NCBI GenBank assembly: GCA_035513055.1
Contig: DATKCT010000149.1
Coordinates: 62,001 to 126,000 of the forward strand
Reading direction: 5' to 3'
DNA length: 64,000 nt
Origin: DATKCT01 sp035513055
GTDB taxonomy: Bacteria > Verrucomicrobiota > Verrucomicrobiia > Verrucomicrobiales > DEV007
How positions within the stretch are numbered: position 1 is the stretch's first letter; each line of letters starts with the position of its first letter. Under the pieces are notes generated by a model. The model did no database searches. It was not told the origin of the DNA and worked only from the letters and a program-made list of their open reading frames with translations. This document shows positions 27,003 to 37,400 of this stretch, piece after piece. The translations under genes and the position numbers were made by a program.

Positions 27003-27968
27003 TCACAACCGGATCACCCGGACTGCATTGCGCCACAGAATCTTCTCGATCGCGCCGGAATCCGGCAACAACCGCCGCGCCACCTCCAAAGTGGCGGCGC
27101 CGCTGCATTCCGGCCCCGCCCCGCTGGCATCAGCGCAGTCGCTCCCATACAAGAGCTTGTCCTGATGCCTCTTCAGGAAGTCCGCGGCGTGATCTTCGTC
27201 CCGCGTCAAGGCATTGAGACCCGAGCCTGCCGACAAGTCGCCGAATAGGTTCGGATAATCGGATAGATAGCGGTCGGTTAGTCCGCCGGGTGTGACGGGA
27301 CCCTTCGGATAGAGCGTCTCGGGCCGGTGATCGCGATCGATGTGTCCCCACCAGGTCTGCGCATGACCGATAAACCGCACATCCGGAAACCGTTCGAGCA
27401 CGCGATGGAAGCGCTCGAAACCGTGATTGTAGGCGCCGTGCTCAAAGTGGAGCAGGACCGGCACGTCCCAGAACTGGGCCACCTCCGCGATGCGCATCAT
27501 GCCGGCGGAATCGCAATCGACGTTGAACTTCTGCTCGCCGATCCCCACCGCGCCGCGCTTGAGCCAACGCTCCAGCTCGCGCTGCGCGTCGCGAAAGTCC
27601 GGAATCTCGTTGGCGAAAAAGCGATAGCGGTCCGGGTATCTCTTCGAGAGCCGCCAAGCCGCTTCCGTTCCGAAAATGCGCGCGGCCAGGCCGTTGGAAG
27701 CGCCTGCATGCGTGGAGGACCGGCGTCCTCTGGTGCCGGCCGGGAGCAAAACGGTCAGGGTCGCTCCCAGAATGTGCTGGTGCTCGAGGAGTCCATCATC
27801 CGATCGCCCGTGATAGTTCACGTGCTGATGCACATCGATCAATCCGGGATCACCGGAATCCTCTGGGCGAGGAGCACAACCGGGGACAGCGGAAAGACAC
27901 AAGCCGGAGCCAGCCAGAACAGAACGCCCGATAAAGTCCCGGCGGGTCGAAGGGAGCAAAGGTTGCAT
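27003..27968 (-). CDS. Amidohydrolase family protein, secreted
   Basis: 321 residues from the ATG at 27968; the frame extends upstream but that part is charged and unlike a signal. The N-terminus STRRDFIGRSVLAGSGLC has a Tat-like RR motif and a possible lipobox ending at a Cys (VPGC). The metal-binding motif DVHQHVNYHG (HxH) begins the barrel, LLHFEHGAYNHG and IGHAQTWWGH carry further His, and LLYGSDCADASG holds the late Asp. It is a TIM-barrel amidohydrolase of the PF04909 type acting on an unknown substrate, perhaps a decarboxylation. It follows the DUF1501 and DUF1549 genes on the same strand after 184 bases. Confidence 0.8.
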   Translation of the reverse strand: MQPLLPSTRRDFIGRSVLAGSGLCLSAVPGCAPRPEDSGDPGLIDVHQHVNYHGRSDDGLLEHQHILGATLTVLLPAGTRGRRSSTHAGASNGLAARIFGTEAAWRLSKRYPDRYRFFANEIPDFRDAQRELERWLKRGAVGIGEQKFNVDCDSAGMMRIAEVAQFWDVPVLLHFEHGAYNHGFERFHRVLERFPDVRFIGHAQTWWGHIDRDHRPETLYPKGPVTPGGLTDRYLSDYPNLFGDLSAGSGLNALTRDEDHAADFLKRHQDKLLYGSDCADASGAGPECSGAATLEVARRLLPDSGAIEKILWRNAVRVIRL

Positions 27969-28152
27969 AGGACAATGCCCGGTCTCTTTCTTTTTGGACC
28001 AAGACGCAAAACAAACCTGGCGCACGGTCTCATGCCGCGCCACCGCAAACGCCCGTCCCGGAGCTTCGCGCCCACAGCCTCTTCACTGGCTCCCCGGCAG
28101 GTCTTTGCCGGGATAGGAAACGGCTGCGGCCGTCCCGCCAAACTCGCCGGCA

Positions 28153-29637
28153 TCAGGCGATCAGGTCCCGGATGACCCGGCCGTGCACATCGGTCAAGCG
28201 CCGGTCGATTCCGTTGTGCCGGAATGTCAGCTTTTCGTGATCCAATCCCAAGAGATGCAGCACGGTGGCGTGGAGGTCGTAGACCAAGGTCGGCTTGGAG
28301 CGCTCGAGCGGTTTGAATCCCCATGCATCGCTCGGGCCATGCGCCACTCCGCCGCGAATGCCGCCTCCGCATAACCAATTTGTGAAGCAATGCGGATTGT
28401 GATCGCGTCCGCGGTCGCCTTGCGTCGACGGCATCCTGCCGAATTCCGTAGTCCACAGAATCAACGTGTCCTCCAACATTCCCCTTTGTTTCAAATCGGC
28501 AATGAGCGCAGCCGCTCCCACCGCCATACCGCGGGCGAGGGGGCCGTGATCACGTTCCACGTCTTCATGGCTGTCCCAATTGCGTCGCGGAAAACCGTTG
28601 TCGTTGCCGGACCAGATTTGCACAAACCTCACCCCACGTTCCAATAGCCGTCTCGCCGTCAGGCATTTGCGCGAAAAATACTCCGTTTCTTCCAGCGCAT
28701 TGATCTCTGCAGGCCAGCGAGTCCGGCCGTGATCCAAGCCGTAGAGCCGGAGCACGTGATCTGGTTCGGCGCTCAGATCCAAGGCTTCCGGCGCCGCCAA
28801 CTGCATCCGTGCCGCCAGTTCATAGGAGCGAATCCGCGCCTCCAACCGGTCGTCGCCAGGCCGCTTCTCGAGGTGCCGCCGGTTCATACGTTCCAACACC
28901 AGCCGCGCGGCCCGGTCCGAGTCCCGGGTCACAAAGTCCGCTTCCCGCGGCGCAAACAAGTTCTCGATGGCTTGTAAACGTTCTGGGCGCAGGATCGTGC
29001 CTGCGTGACTGCCAGGCAGAAACGCCGGCTGCCAGTTCTTCGGACCGTTCGACGCGAAACCCCGGTGGTCGGGAAGCACGACAAAGGCAGGAAGATTATC
29101 GTTGAGGCTTCCCAATCCGTAGCTGATCCAGCAGCCCATGCCGGGAAATCCCGGCTCCTGGAATCCGGTAGCCTGCAGGTAGGTCCCCTGACTGTGCACC
29201 CCGGTCTTCCCCTCCATGTTGTGAACAAAAGCAATCTCGTCGACCACCGGCCCGAGCGCCGCCACCGGTTCGCTGAGCATCCGGCCACACTGTCCGTAAT
29301 GCCGGAACTCCCATACCGGACGCATCCACGGACCCAGCCCGTCCTGAAAAGCCTCCACTTTTTCTCCGAAATCCGAGGGTTGCCCGTGACGCTTCACCAG
29401 TTCCGGTTTGAAATCGAACAAGTCGATGTGGCTCGCCGCGCCCGCCATAAACATCTGAACCACCCGGCGGGCCCGGGCCGGCTGGCGCAAAACGCCCGCG
29501 GATCCGCCGCCGGAGGAATCTTGCCCCAGCGCTCCCTCTGTCCCTAGCAAATGCGCGAGCGCGATCCCTCCGAGACCGCCTCCGCTATTCCACAGGAACT
29601 CCCGCCGCGACAGGGGTTTTCGTCCGTTTTCCCTCAT
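28153..29637 (-). CDS. DUF1501 protein with Tat signal
   Basis: 494 residues from the ATG at 29637, 4 bases after the DUF1549/1553 stop (an upstream ATG at 29652 would overlap it). SRREFLWNSGGGLGGIA is a clear Tat signal. The DUF1501 body has an alkaline-phosphatase-like fold (Metal-binding FMAGAASHIDLFDFKP near the start, LWTTEFGRMPSTQGDRGRDH later) and the typical end LLGLDHEKLTFRHNG. DUF1501 proteins are exported sulfatase-like proteins of unknown substrate, almost always paired with DUF1549/DUF1553 proteins in PVC bacteria, as here. Confidence 0.9.
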   Translation of the reverse strand: MRENGRKPLSRREFLWNSGGGLGGIALAHLLGTEGALGQDSSGGGSAGVLRQPARARRVVQMFMAGAASHIDLFDFKPELVKRHGQPSDFGEKVEAFQDGLGPWMRPVWEFRHYGQCGRMLSEPVAALGPVVDEIAFVHNMEGKTGVHSQGTYLQATGFQEPGFPGMGCWISYGLGSLNDNLPAFVVLPDHRGFASNGPKNWQPAFLPGSHAGTILRPERLQAIENLFAPREADFVTRDSDRAARLVLERMNRRHLEKRPGDDRLEARIRSYELAARMQLAAPEALDLSAEPDHVLRLYGLDHGRTRWPAEINALEETEYFSRKCLTARRLLERGVRFVQIWSGNDNGFPRRNWDSHEDVERDHGPLARGMAVGAAALIADLKQRGMLEDTLILWTTEFGRMPSTQGDRGRDHNPHCFTNWLCGGGIRGGVAHGPSDAWGFKPLERSKPTLVYDLHATVLHLLGLDHEKLTFRHNGIDRRLTDVHGRVIRDLIA

Positions 29638-29641
29638 CCTG

Positions 29642-31912
29642 TCAATCCACAAACACGAATTCGTTCAAATTGAAAAGAAGGCGGCACGCCGCAGGCAGAC
29701 CGAAACGCCGGGCGTAATCCGCCAATTCGTCGAGTTCAGCGGCCTCCGGCGACCGGCCACAGCAGCGTTGCCAAAGCCACTTCACTTGTTCCTCGATCCC
29801 GAAGCGCTCCGAAGCCGCCCGCCGCGCTGCCTGCTCGGACACCGCCAGGAGAAACCGGTCGTTCATCAGGGCCAAGGCCTGCAACGGACCCGCCGATTGC
29901 TCGCGTTGGGCCACTGACAACGACGGATCCGCACAATCCAACACTTGCATCCAAGGCTGTGGTTGCGAGCGCACCGTGAAACGATAGACGGCTCGGCGAT
30001 GCAGCGCCGGATCTCCCGGATCGGCGCGATCGTAGACGTAGTGGGGACTGTGCTCGGGCTTCTCCACGGCAAAATCCTGGAACCCAGGTCCGTACATCCG
30101 GTGGTCCAGGCCTTGCGCCGTCCACAACAGGCTGTCTCGCACCGCTTCCGCCTCGAGCCTGCGCCGGTTCATCCTCCACAACAGGCGATTGGAAACGTCC
30201 ACGCGTTCCGCCGCAGGATTGCCGGCGGAATCTTGGAGGTAGACGCCGCTCGTGCAAATCAGCCGGTGCAGGCGTTTCCACGATCCTCCACTGTCCCGGA
30301 ACTCGACGGCCAGCCAATCCAACAGCTCCGGATGCGTCGGAGCGCCGCCTAACCGGCCGAAATCGTTCGGCGTATCGACCAGTCCCTGGCCGAAATGGTG
30401 CAACCAGATCCGGTTCACGATGCTGCGCCATGTCAGCGGATTGTCCTTCCGTATGATCCACTCCGCCAAAGCCGCGCGCCGATCGCCTTCCCGGCGTCCG
30501 GGCCCCAGCGGAAACGCCGCCGCCACACCGGGTATCAGCCCCACGGCGCCGGGAACCGCCACGGGTCCGGGACGCGTCACGTCGCCCCGGACCAGGACCC
30601 TGATGGGACGCGGCTCTCCGTTGACGTGTCCCCGGCCCAAGAACGCTCCGCTCCCCGTATACACCGTTCCCGCATAAACCATCTCTTGCGGTGGAAGCGC
30701 CGCTGCCGCGGTATTCAACCGCGCGATCTCCGATTCGATCTCGTCCCGGGCCGCCAGCAATTCGGGTCCCGCCGCCGCGCGAAGCAGACTCTCCTGTTCT
30801 TCGCGCAACCTCTCTAGCAGCGTCACATCGTCTTCACCGGCATCCGGGACCTGCTCTGGGATTGGGGAAGCCTCCCTTCCCTCGCCTGTTTCCGGCGAAG
30901 TCGCCATCGCCGCGGCAATACGCGCTTCCATCCCGGCAATCCGCATTTCCAAAGCCAGCAGCTCAGGCGTCTTCTGCCTCGCCAGCGCCATTTCGATCTC
31001 CTTCCGCCTGATTTCTCTCGCCTCACTCTGCTCCCGAATGAGCCGGCGTTGTCGCGCCAGCTCCGGATCCGGATCCCAGGGACGATCCGCACGATCCAAA
31101 GCCGCGAACACGGCCTGCAGACCGTAGTATTCCTTCATGCTCACGGGGTCCCGCTTGTGATCGTGACAGCGCGCGCATTGCACTGTCAGACTGGAAAAGG
31201 TGTTCATCGTCGACGCGACCATGTCGTCGCGATCCAAATTGCGGGCCACCATGCCGTCGCGTTTCTCTTCCGGAACCTCCGCGTGCCCGATGAAATCCCA
31301 GGGACCGGCGGCGATGAATCCCGTCGCCGCCACGGCATCGGGGTCGTCCGGCCACAACACGTCCCCAGCCAGTTGTTCCTGAACGAAGCGTGAATAGGGC
31401 TTATCCGCATTGAGCGACCGGATGACCAGATCTCGATAGGGCCAGGCGTTGGGTCTCGGCTTGTCCTTGTCGTATCCGTGCGTGTCGGCGTAGTGGGCGA
31501 CGTCCAGCCAATGCCGGGCCCAGCGCTCGCCGTAGCGGGGCGACGCCAGCAACCGGTCCACCAACCGCTCCCAGGAGCCCGGCTGCAAATCGCTCACAAA
31601 CGCTTCCGTCTCCCCGGGTTCCGGCGGGAGCCCAGTCAAATCGTAGGAGAGCCTCCGAATGAGCACCCGGCGGCTGGCCTCCGGAGAGAACCCCAGTCCC
31701 TCCGCTTCGAGTCGAGCCAAGACGAAAGCATCGACCGGAGTCCTCACCCGCGCAGCATGCTGGGGACTCACCGCCGGCGGCTCCGGCCGCGCCAACGGCC
31801 GCCACGACCACCAGCCGGAGTCCGCCTCAGAGCCTTCCACCGGCCCGGCGGCGCCAGCCACTGCCAGAGCCAGCGCCATCCATCCAAAGCCGGTAACGTT
31901 CGGGCGAATCAT
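29642..31912 (-). CDS. DUF1549/DUF1553 protein without N-terminal cytochrome c domain
   Basis: 756 residues from the ATG at 31912. A signal peptide (about 8-26) is followed directly by the DUF1549 domain (TPVDAFVLARLEAEGL, RRLSYDLTGLPP). A CARCHDHKRDPV block near 254-265 is a CxxCH motif inside DUF1549. A coiled-coil and Pro-rich linker (about 300-430) leads to DUF1553 (WIIRKDNPLTWRSIVNRIW, GLVDTPNDFG). Unlike the paralogue at 56627 it has no PSCyt1 heme domain before DUF1549. Secreted; thought to act with DUF1501 in polymer or sulfated-sugar handling, but unproven. Confidence 0.88.
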   Translation of the reverse strand: MIRPNVTGFGWMALALAVAGAAGPVEGSEADSGWWSWRPLARPEPPAVSPQHAARVRTPVDAFVLARLEAEGLGFSPEASRRVLIRRLSYDLTGLPPEPGETEAFVSDLQPGSWERLVDRLLASPRYGERWARHWLDVAHYADTHGYDKDKPRPNAWPYRDLVIRSLNADKPYSRFVQEQLAGDVLWPDDPDAVAATGFIAAGPWDFIGHAEVPEEKRDGMVARNLDRDDMVASTMNTFSSLTVQCARCHDHKRDPVSMKEYYGLQAVFAALDRADRPWDPDPELARQRRLIREQSEAREIRRKEIEMALARQKTPELLALEMRIAGMEARIAAAMATSPETGEGREASPIPEQVPDAGEDDVTLLERLREEQESLLRAAAGPELLAARDEIESEIARLNTAAAALPPQEMVYAGTVYTGSGAFLGRGHVNGEPRPIRVLVRGDVTRPGPVAVPGAVGLIPGVAAAFPLGPGRREGDRRAALAEWIIRKDNPLTWRSIVNRIWLHHFGQGLVDTPNDFGRLGGAPTHPELLDWLAVEFRDSGGSWKRLHRLICTSGVYLQDSAGNPAAERVDVSNRLLWRMNRRRLEAEAVRDSLLWTAQGLDHRMYGPGFQDFAVEKPEHSPHYVYDRADPGDPALHRRAVYRFTVRSQPQPWMQVLDCADPSLSVAQREQSAGPLQALALMNDRFLLAVSEQAARRAASERFGIEEQVKWLWQRCCGRSPEAAELDELADYARRFGLPAACRLLFNLNEFVFVD

Positions 31913-32080
31913 TGATCTCGGGCGCAGGCATCTTCGGGTGCGCTCCCCGCTATTCGTAACACTCGATCCCGCCGGAGAAAAGTCCAAGCAACCTGTTCCG
32001 GGCGACGCCGGCGCCCGCAGCTCGAAAAATTACGGCCTCCCGTTGGACCGGCGCCTCCTCTCAAGGCATGCTCCCACAAC

Positions 32081-32302
32081 ATGAACGCCCAGCAACTCCA
32101 GAACCGCCTCCGCTCTTCCTCCCCGCCCCTTCTGCTCCACGTGCTGCCGGAGGAGATCTTTTCCGCTCAACGCATCGCGGGATCCCAGAACGCCTGCGTT
32201 TACGAAACAGCTTTCCTCAACCATGTTGCCCGGCTAGCCCCACAAAAACATCAGGACATCGTCGTTTATGGCGCGGGGACAGGATCTCTCGACTGCCCCT
32301 AA
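32081..32302 (+). pseudogene. Truncated rhodanese-like domain
   Basis: 73 codons read like the first two-thirds of a rhodanese fold: LLLHVLPEEIFSAQRIAGSQ corresponds to the first strand and the loop before the ghI-pgA region, and KHQDIVVYGAGTGSLDC to the strand leading to the active-site loop, where the usual Cys position holds Gly. A TAA stop then ends the frame before the last helices. It is a remnant or a non-functional stub. Rhodaneses transfer sulfane sulfur. Confidence 0.45.
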
Positions 32303-32532
32303 CGTCAACAAATCGAATCCGCCGTCCCCAGAGCGCCTTCTGCGGCATAGCCGCACCGGGCTATTCCCAAGGGCTATGCTCAAAGTCTGAAGCGCCGGAG
32401 TTGCGCTCCGGATTGAGAGCGCCTCCGCCGCGACTGTCCTTGAGGGCGTTCGCCTCTCCTCGTCCACAGAACCTGTGGCGGCAAACCTTTTGCTTGCACG
32501 ACAGCCCAGTTGGTCTAAAACTGCCCAACGGG
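32303..32532. other. Intergenic stretch with hairpins
   Basis: About 230 bases without a gene. A perfect 6-bp stem CCGGAG/CTCCGG with a 5-base loop lies at 32395-32411, a TGCGG-CATAG-CCGCA hairpin near 32341-32355, and a CCACAG-AAC-CTGTGG palindrome near 32462-32476. No T-tract follows any of them, so they are not typical terminators. Confidence 0.4.
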
Positions 32533-32937
32533 ATGATGAACGCTATGCTCAGAATGCTGATGGTTGTCATGCTCCTCGCGATCGGATTGGAGCGCGGGTG
32601 TGGTGAAGAAGTCGATATCACGACGATGCGGGCGGTGCCGCCTGGCAATTACCTTTGCAACTTGCGGATCCATGGAAAAGAGGAGCTTCTCAATTTTGAG
32701 GTGAAGGGAACAGAGCTGCTCTGTGTGAATGCAAAGGAAAAGGGAATGATCGGTCTACGGGGGAAAACGCATTGGATCGGCAACGGCGTCTTCATGACGC
32801 GCCTGGAGGGGGGCGATTACGTGGCGACTCAGTTCTGGGTATTCAGCAAAGATGGAACCGCCGTGATCAAGGAAGTTCCCGACCGGGGTGAAAAGCAGAG
32901 AGCCGTGCCGGTGACAGGCGAGACTCTGGATAAGTGA
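32533..32937 (+). CDS. Small secreted protein of unknown function
   Basis: 134 residues from ATG 32533 (ATGs at 32536 and 32545 are also in frame). The N-terminus MLRMLMVVMLLAIGLERGCG is a signal peptide, possibly with a Cys processing site. The mature part is beta-rich (NYLCNLRIHGKEELLNFEV, then THWIGNGVFMTRL and DYVATQFWVFSKDG) without known motifs. The family was not recognised. It sits between a rhodanese remnant and another remnant, in its own small region. Confidence 0.6.
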   Translation: MMNAMLRMLMVVMLLAIGLERGCGEEVDITTMRAVPPGNYLCNLRIHGKEELLNFEVKGTELLCVNAKEKGMIGLRGKTHWIGNGVFMTRLEGGDYVATQFWVFSKDGTAVIKEVPDRGEKQRAVPVTGETLDK

Positions 32938-32941
32938 TCTT

Positions 32942-33088
32942 CGACAAGATTACTACACGCGCAACGAAGCCGAGTCCCTGTCTGCACACGGGGAATGCTT
33001 TCGCATTTACGAAGGACGAAAAGCCGAACTGACTCGCCTGCCGGCGCTCGACCCGCCGTCCAACGAGCTGCTGGCGTGGTTGGATTGA
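32942..33088 (+). pseudogene. C-terminal remnant of an unidentified gene
   Basis: 48 codons without a start codon read RQDYYTRNEAESLSAHGE, then FRIYEGRKAELTRL and end PPSNELLAWLD before TGA at 33086-33088. The sequence looks like a protein C-terminus, begins right after the preceding stop, and has no partner frame. Family not recognised. Confidence 0.35.
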
Positions 33089-33200
33089 CAACGGTGAGAT
33101 GGTTTACCATGAGTCTCCGTTTCGGGCTGGCGCGCGGCCGTCGACGGTCTACACTTTCAGGCTCCGGCCGGGTCCCGAAGGGGGGGGCGGCGAGACATCA

Positions 33201-34475
33201 ATGAGAAGGATGAAACAGTCCGGTAAAAGAGGAATGCCGCGAAGGTGGCGATTGGCGATGGTCGCGGCCGCGATCTCGACAGCGGGGGCGACGGTTAACG
33301 GCGACGCAGAAAAGACGGTGTTTCGCGACGGAGATCTCGTGGTCCTGCTTGGCGCCGCGTTCATCGAACAGGAGCAGGCGTCGGGGCACGTGGAAACTCT
33401 ACTGACGATTCAACATCCGGGAATCGATTTGCGCTTCCGGAACCTGGGTTGGAGCGGAGATACCGTCTACGCCCATGCCCGTTCCTATTTTGACGGGCGG
33501 TCCTTCACGGAGAAATGGATCGAGAATCCCCCGGAGGAGGGTTTCGAGCGTCTGCGGGCTCAGCTCGCCGAACTCAAACCCACCCTGGTGGTCTGCTGCT
33601 ACGGTGCGGTGGCGGCCTTTGACGGCGAAGCTGGATTGCCGGTGTTTCGCAAAGGGTACGCGCGCATGTTGGACATGGTGAGGGACAGCACCGGAGCGCG
33701 TGTGACGCTGGTTTCCCCTCCGCCTTTCGAGAATGTGGGGCCGCCCCTGCCGGATCACGGGGAAACGAACCGAATTCTGGGATTGTGTCGCGATGCGTCG
33801 CGGGAGCTGGCGCAAGAGAGAGGACTGGGCTGGGCGGACCTGTTTGAGGCCTTGGGCGAGGGTCAGGCAACGCCTGAGAACGGCCGCTTCACGCACAACG
33901 GGCTGCTTTTCCACGAGCCCGGATATGCCCGGGTGGCGCCGGTGCTCGCGGGGTTGCTCGGTTGTCCACCCGTTCCGGCGACGGTGGATGCCGATGTGGC
34001 GCGTGGTGAAATTGCATTCGGCGGGGCAACGGCCCGCGAGATCGAACTCCGGGAGGATTCGATCCGGTTCGAGCTGACGGCGCCGGCCTTGCCGGGATCA
34101 CCCATGGGAGGCGCGACCCGGCAGTTGCGCGTGCGGTCGCTGAGTCCGGGCGAGTACCGCGTCCTGGTCGACGGCGCGAATCTCATGACCGTGACGGCGG
34201 AACATCTGGAACGAGGCATTGAAGTCGCGACGGGTCCGGAGTTCGACCAAGCGGAGCGCCTGCGTCAGGTGGTGGTGGAAAAGAACCGCCTTTATTTTCA
34301 CCGGTGGCGTCCACAGAACGAGACCTACTTGTTTGGATTCCGGAAACACGAACAAGGGCAAAACGCTGCGGAAGTCCCGCAGTTTGACCCCCTGGTGCGG
34401 GAGCGGGAGGCGTTGATCGCCGGTTTGAACCGGCCGCGAACGCATCGCTGGGTAGTCGAACCCGCGTCACGATGA
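33201..34475 (+). CDS. Degenerate SGNH/GDSL hydrolase-fold protein, secreted
   Basis: 424 residues from the ATG at 33201. The N-terminus up to AATIS-like sequence (about 12-32) is a signal peptide. The fold shows as LVVLLGAAFIEQEQASGHVE (block I position), RNLGWSGDTVYAHARSY (block II) and a Gly-rich LVVCCYGAVAAFDGE (block III). The usual catalytic Ser of the first GDS block is missing (LLGAAF) and no DxxH ends the protein domain, so it may not be a hydrolase. A beta-rich C-terminal domain fills residues 290-424. It overlaps the cytochrome c protein gene by 4 bases, a recurrent pairing in PVC genomes. Confidence 0.75.
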   Translation: MRRMKQSGKRGMPRRWRLAMVAAAISTAGATVNGDAEKTVFRDGDLVVLLGAAFIEQEQASGHVETLLTIQHPGIDLRFRNLGWSGDTVYAHARSYFDGRSFTEKWIENPPEEGFERLRAQLAELKPTLVVCCYGAVAAFDGEAGLPVFRKGYARMLDMVRDSTGARVTLVSPPPFENVGPPLPDHGETNRILGLCRDASRELAQERGLGWADLFEALGEGQATPENGRFTHNGLLFHEPGYARVAPVLAGLLGCPPVPATVDADVARGEIAFGGATAREIELREDSIRFELTAPALPGSPMGGATRQLRVRSLSPGEYRVLVDGANLMTVTAEHLERGIEVATGPEFDQAERLRQVVVEKNRLYFHRWRPQNETYLFGFRKHEQGQNAAEVPQFDPLVREREALIAGLNRPRTHRWVVEPASR

Positions 34476-37400
34476 ATTTGAGCAGGCCAGAATCGATGAG
34501 AAGGGTTTTCGGAAGCACGATGGCGGTGTGGCTAGCGACGGCCGGGCTGAGCTGGACGCAGCGCGATCTCAGGGAAATCCCGGATACCGATCCGGAAGTC
34601 GAACGCCGTTCCTTTCAAGTGGCCGGCGGCATGGAGATCGAGCTGTTTGCAGCGGAGCCGCTGATCGCCAAGCCGGTGCAAATGAACTGGGACGAACGCG
34701 GGCGCCTGTGGGTGGTAAGCAGCCGTTTGTATCCGCAGATCAGCCCTGGGCGAGAAGCGGACGATGAAATCGTGGTGCTCGAGGATACGGACGGCGACGG
34801 AAAAGCGGACCAGCGGACGGTGTTCGCGGAGGGACTCTTGATCCCGACCGGGGTGATGCCCGGCGACGGCGGAGCTTACGTGGCCAACAGCACCGAGATT
34901 CTGTTTCTCCGGGATACGGATGGGGACGGAAAAGCGGACGAGCGGCGCGTGGTGTTGAGCGGGTTCGGGACGGAAGATACGCATCATATCATTCACACCT
35001 TTCGCGGCGGGCCGGAAGGGATGCTGTATTTCAACCAATCGATCTACATTCATAGTCATGTCGAGACGCCTTGGGGTGTGCGCCGGTTAGGAGGAGGCGG
35101 AATCTGGCATTACCGCCCGGAATCGGAAAGGCTCGAAGTGTTCTGCAAGGGCTTTGTCAATTCTTGGGGCCACGTGTTCGACCGCTGGGGACAGTCGTTC
35201 GCCACGGACGGCGCCTACGGGGAGGGCATCAACTATGTGTTTCCCGGTTCGATTTTTGTGAGTTCACCGGACGCGGCGCGGATCCTCCGGGGGCTCAATC
35301 CCGGCCAACCCAAGCACTGTGGATTGGAGATCTTGAGCGGGCGGCATCTGCCGGAGGCGTGGAACGGCTCGCTGGCGACCAACGATTTTCGCGGGCACCG
35401 CGTCAATCGCTTTTCCCTGAGCGAGGCGGGGAGCGGCTATGCCTCGAAGCAGGAGGAGGATTTGATTCGCACGACGCACGGGGCGTTCCGGCCGGTCGAC
35501 GTGCGGATGGGTCCGGACGGAGCCATCTACATCGCGGACTGGTACAATCCGATCATTCAGCACGGAGAAGTCGATTTCCGCGACCCGCGGCGCGATCATG
35601 TGCATGGCAGGATTTGGCGCCTGCGATTTCAGGACAGGCCGCTGGTGAAGCTTCCGGATCTGGCGCAGGCAGGCGCGGCGGAATTGTTGGAACGGCTGCG
35701 CGATCCGGAAGATTGGACGCGGCACTTTGCCAAGCGGCGTCTGCGCGAGTTGGGAAAGGAGGCGGTCTTGCCGGCGCTGCGAGCTTGGGTAGAGAATCTG
35801 GATGAGCCGGCGGCGGAGTATTGGGGGGAACTTCTGGAAGCGCACTGGGTCTTCGAGGGTTTGAATGTCTTGGACGAAGATGTGCTTCGGAAACTTTTGA
35901 CGTCGCCGGATCACCGGGTCCGGGCGGCAGGAGTGCGAACTCTCTATCACCGTCACAGCGAGACCGGCGAAGCGCTCGGGCTCTTGGGCGCCGCGGTGCG
36001 GGACGCGCATGCCCGGGTGAGATTAGAGGCGGTCAACGCGCTGCGACAGTTAGGAACAGCGGAAGCCGTGGAGCTGGCCATGGAAGCGCTGGATGCGGAG
36101 GTGGACGAAAACCTCGACTTCGCCTTGTGGCTCACCGCGCGAAGCCTGGCCGAAGTCTGGATCGATCCCTATCTGGCGGGCGGCTTGGATTTCGGCGGAC
36201 AGAGGGACCGGATTCTGTTCGCGCTGCGCGCGGTCGAGGACGCGCGGGCGGTATCGCCGTTATTGGAGGAGATCCAGCAGGCCGGGCAGGAGAGTCCCGA
36301 AGTTGTGGAAATGGCTTCCGTGATCGCGGATTACGGGACGCCGGAGCAACTCGGCGCGCTCTATGGATCCGCCGCGGCACAGGGCTGGCCGAGGGTGTTG
36401 AAGGAATTGGAAAGGGCCGCCGCAGCGAACCGGCCGGCGCCGTCCGTCGCGGCGGAGGCGGTCGAGCGTCTCTTAGAATCTCGGGATCCGATGATGGCGA
36501 CGGCGGCAGCGCGGTTAGCCGGAGCATGGTCCATGGAGATGCTGCGGCCGCGCTTGGAATCTCTGGTTTCCGAGTCCCAATCGCCGGCATTGCGCGACGC
36601 CGCGGTGGAAGGCCTGGCCGCGCTGGGGGGCGAGCGGAGCCGTCATTTTTTCGCGAAGCTGGCAAGTGAGGCGGGGAGTTGGAACTTGCGGGCAGCAGCA
36701 GCCGGGGGTCTGATCCGGGTGGACGTGAAACGCGGAGCGGCGGCGGTGGCGGCCGCGCTCGGGGAGGCCGAGGAAGCCGATGGGGTCGAGGAATTGTTGG
36801 AAGGAGTGTTGCGCAAGGGAGATGCGCCGGCGGCCTTGGCCAGCGCGCTTGAAGGCATACGACTCGAGCAAGCCGTGGCGGCGGCTGCGTTGCGGCGAGT
36901 GGAAACGAGCGGGACGCCGGGCGGCGGGCTTGCCGAAGCCCTGCAACAGGCCGGAGAACTGCAGCCCATGGCGCAACAGGTTTCGCCCGAAGCCATGGCG
37001 GAGTTATTGGAAGAGGTGCGGGCGTCGGGAGATCCTGGCCGCGGCGAATGGGTTTACCGGAGGGAAGCGCTGCAATGCGCGGTTTGCCACGCCATCGGAG
37101 GAGCCGGTGGAGTCCTGGGCCCGGACTTGATCAGCATCGGTTCGAGCGCGCAGGCGGACTACATCGTGGAGGCGCTCCTCGATCCTAACCGGGCGATCAA
37201 GGAAGGTTATCACATGACGGTTTTGCACTTGGCCGGGGGGGACGTGCGGGCGGGCATGATCGTGCGAGAGGATCCCAACGAACTGGTGCTGCGGGATCCG
37301 GCGGGACGCGAGGAACGTCTATCCGCGGGGCAGGTGCTTCAGCGCGAGATCACTCCGGTGTCGATGATGCCGCCGGGCCTGACGGCCTCGTTGCGCCGAG

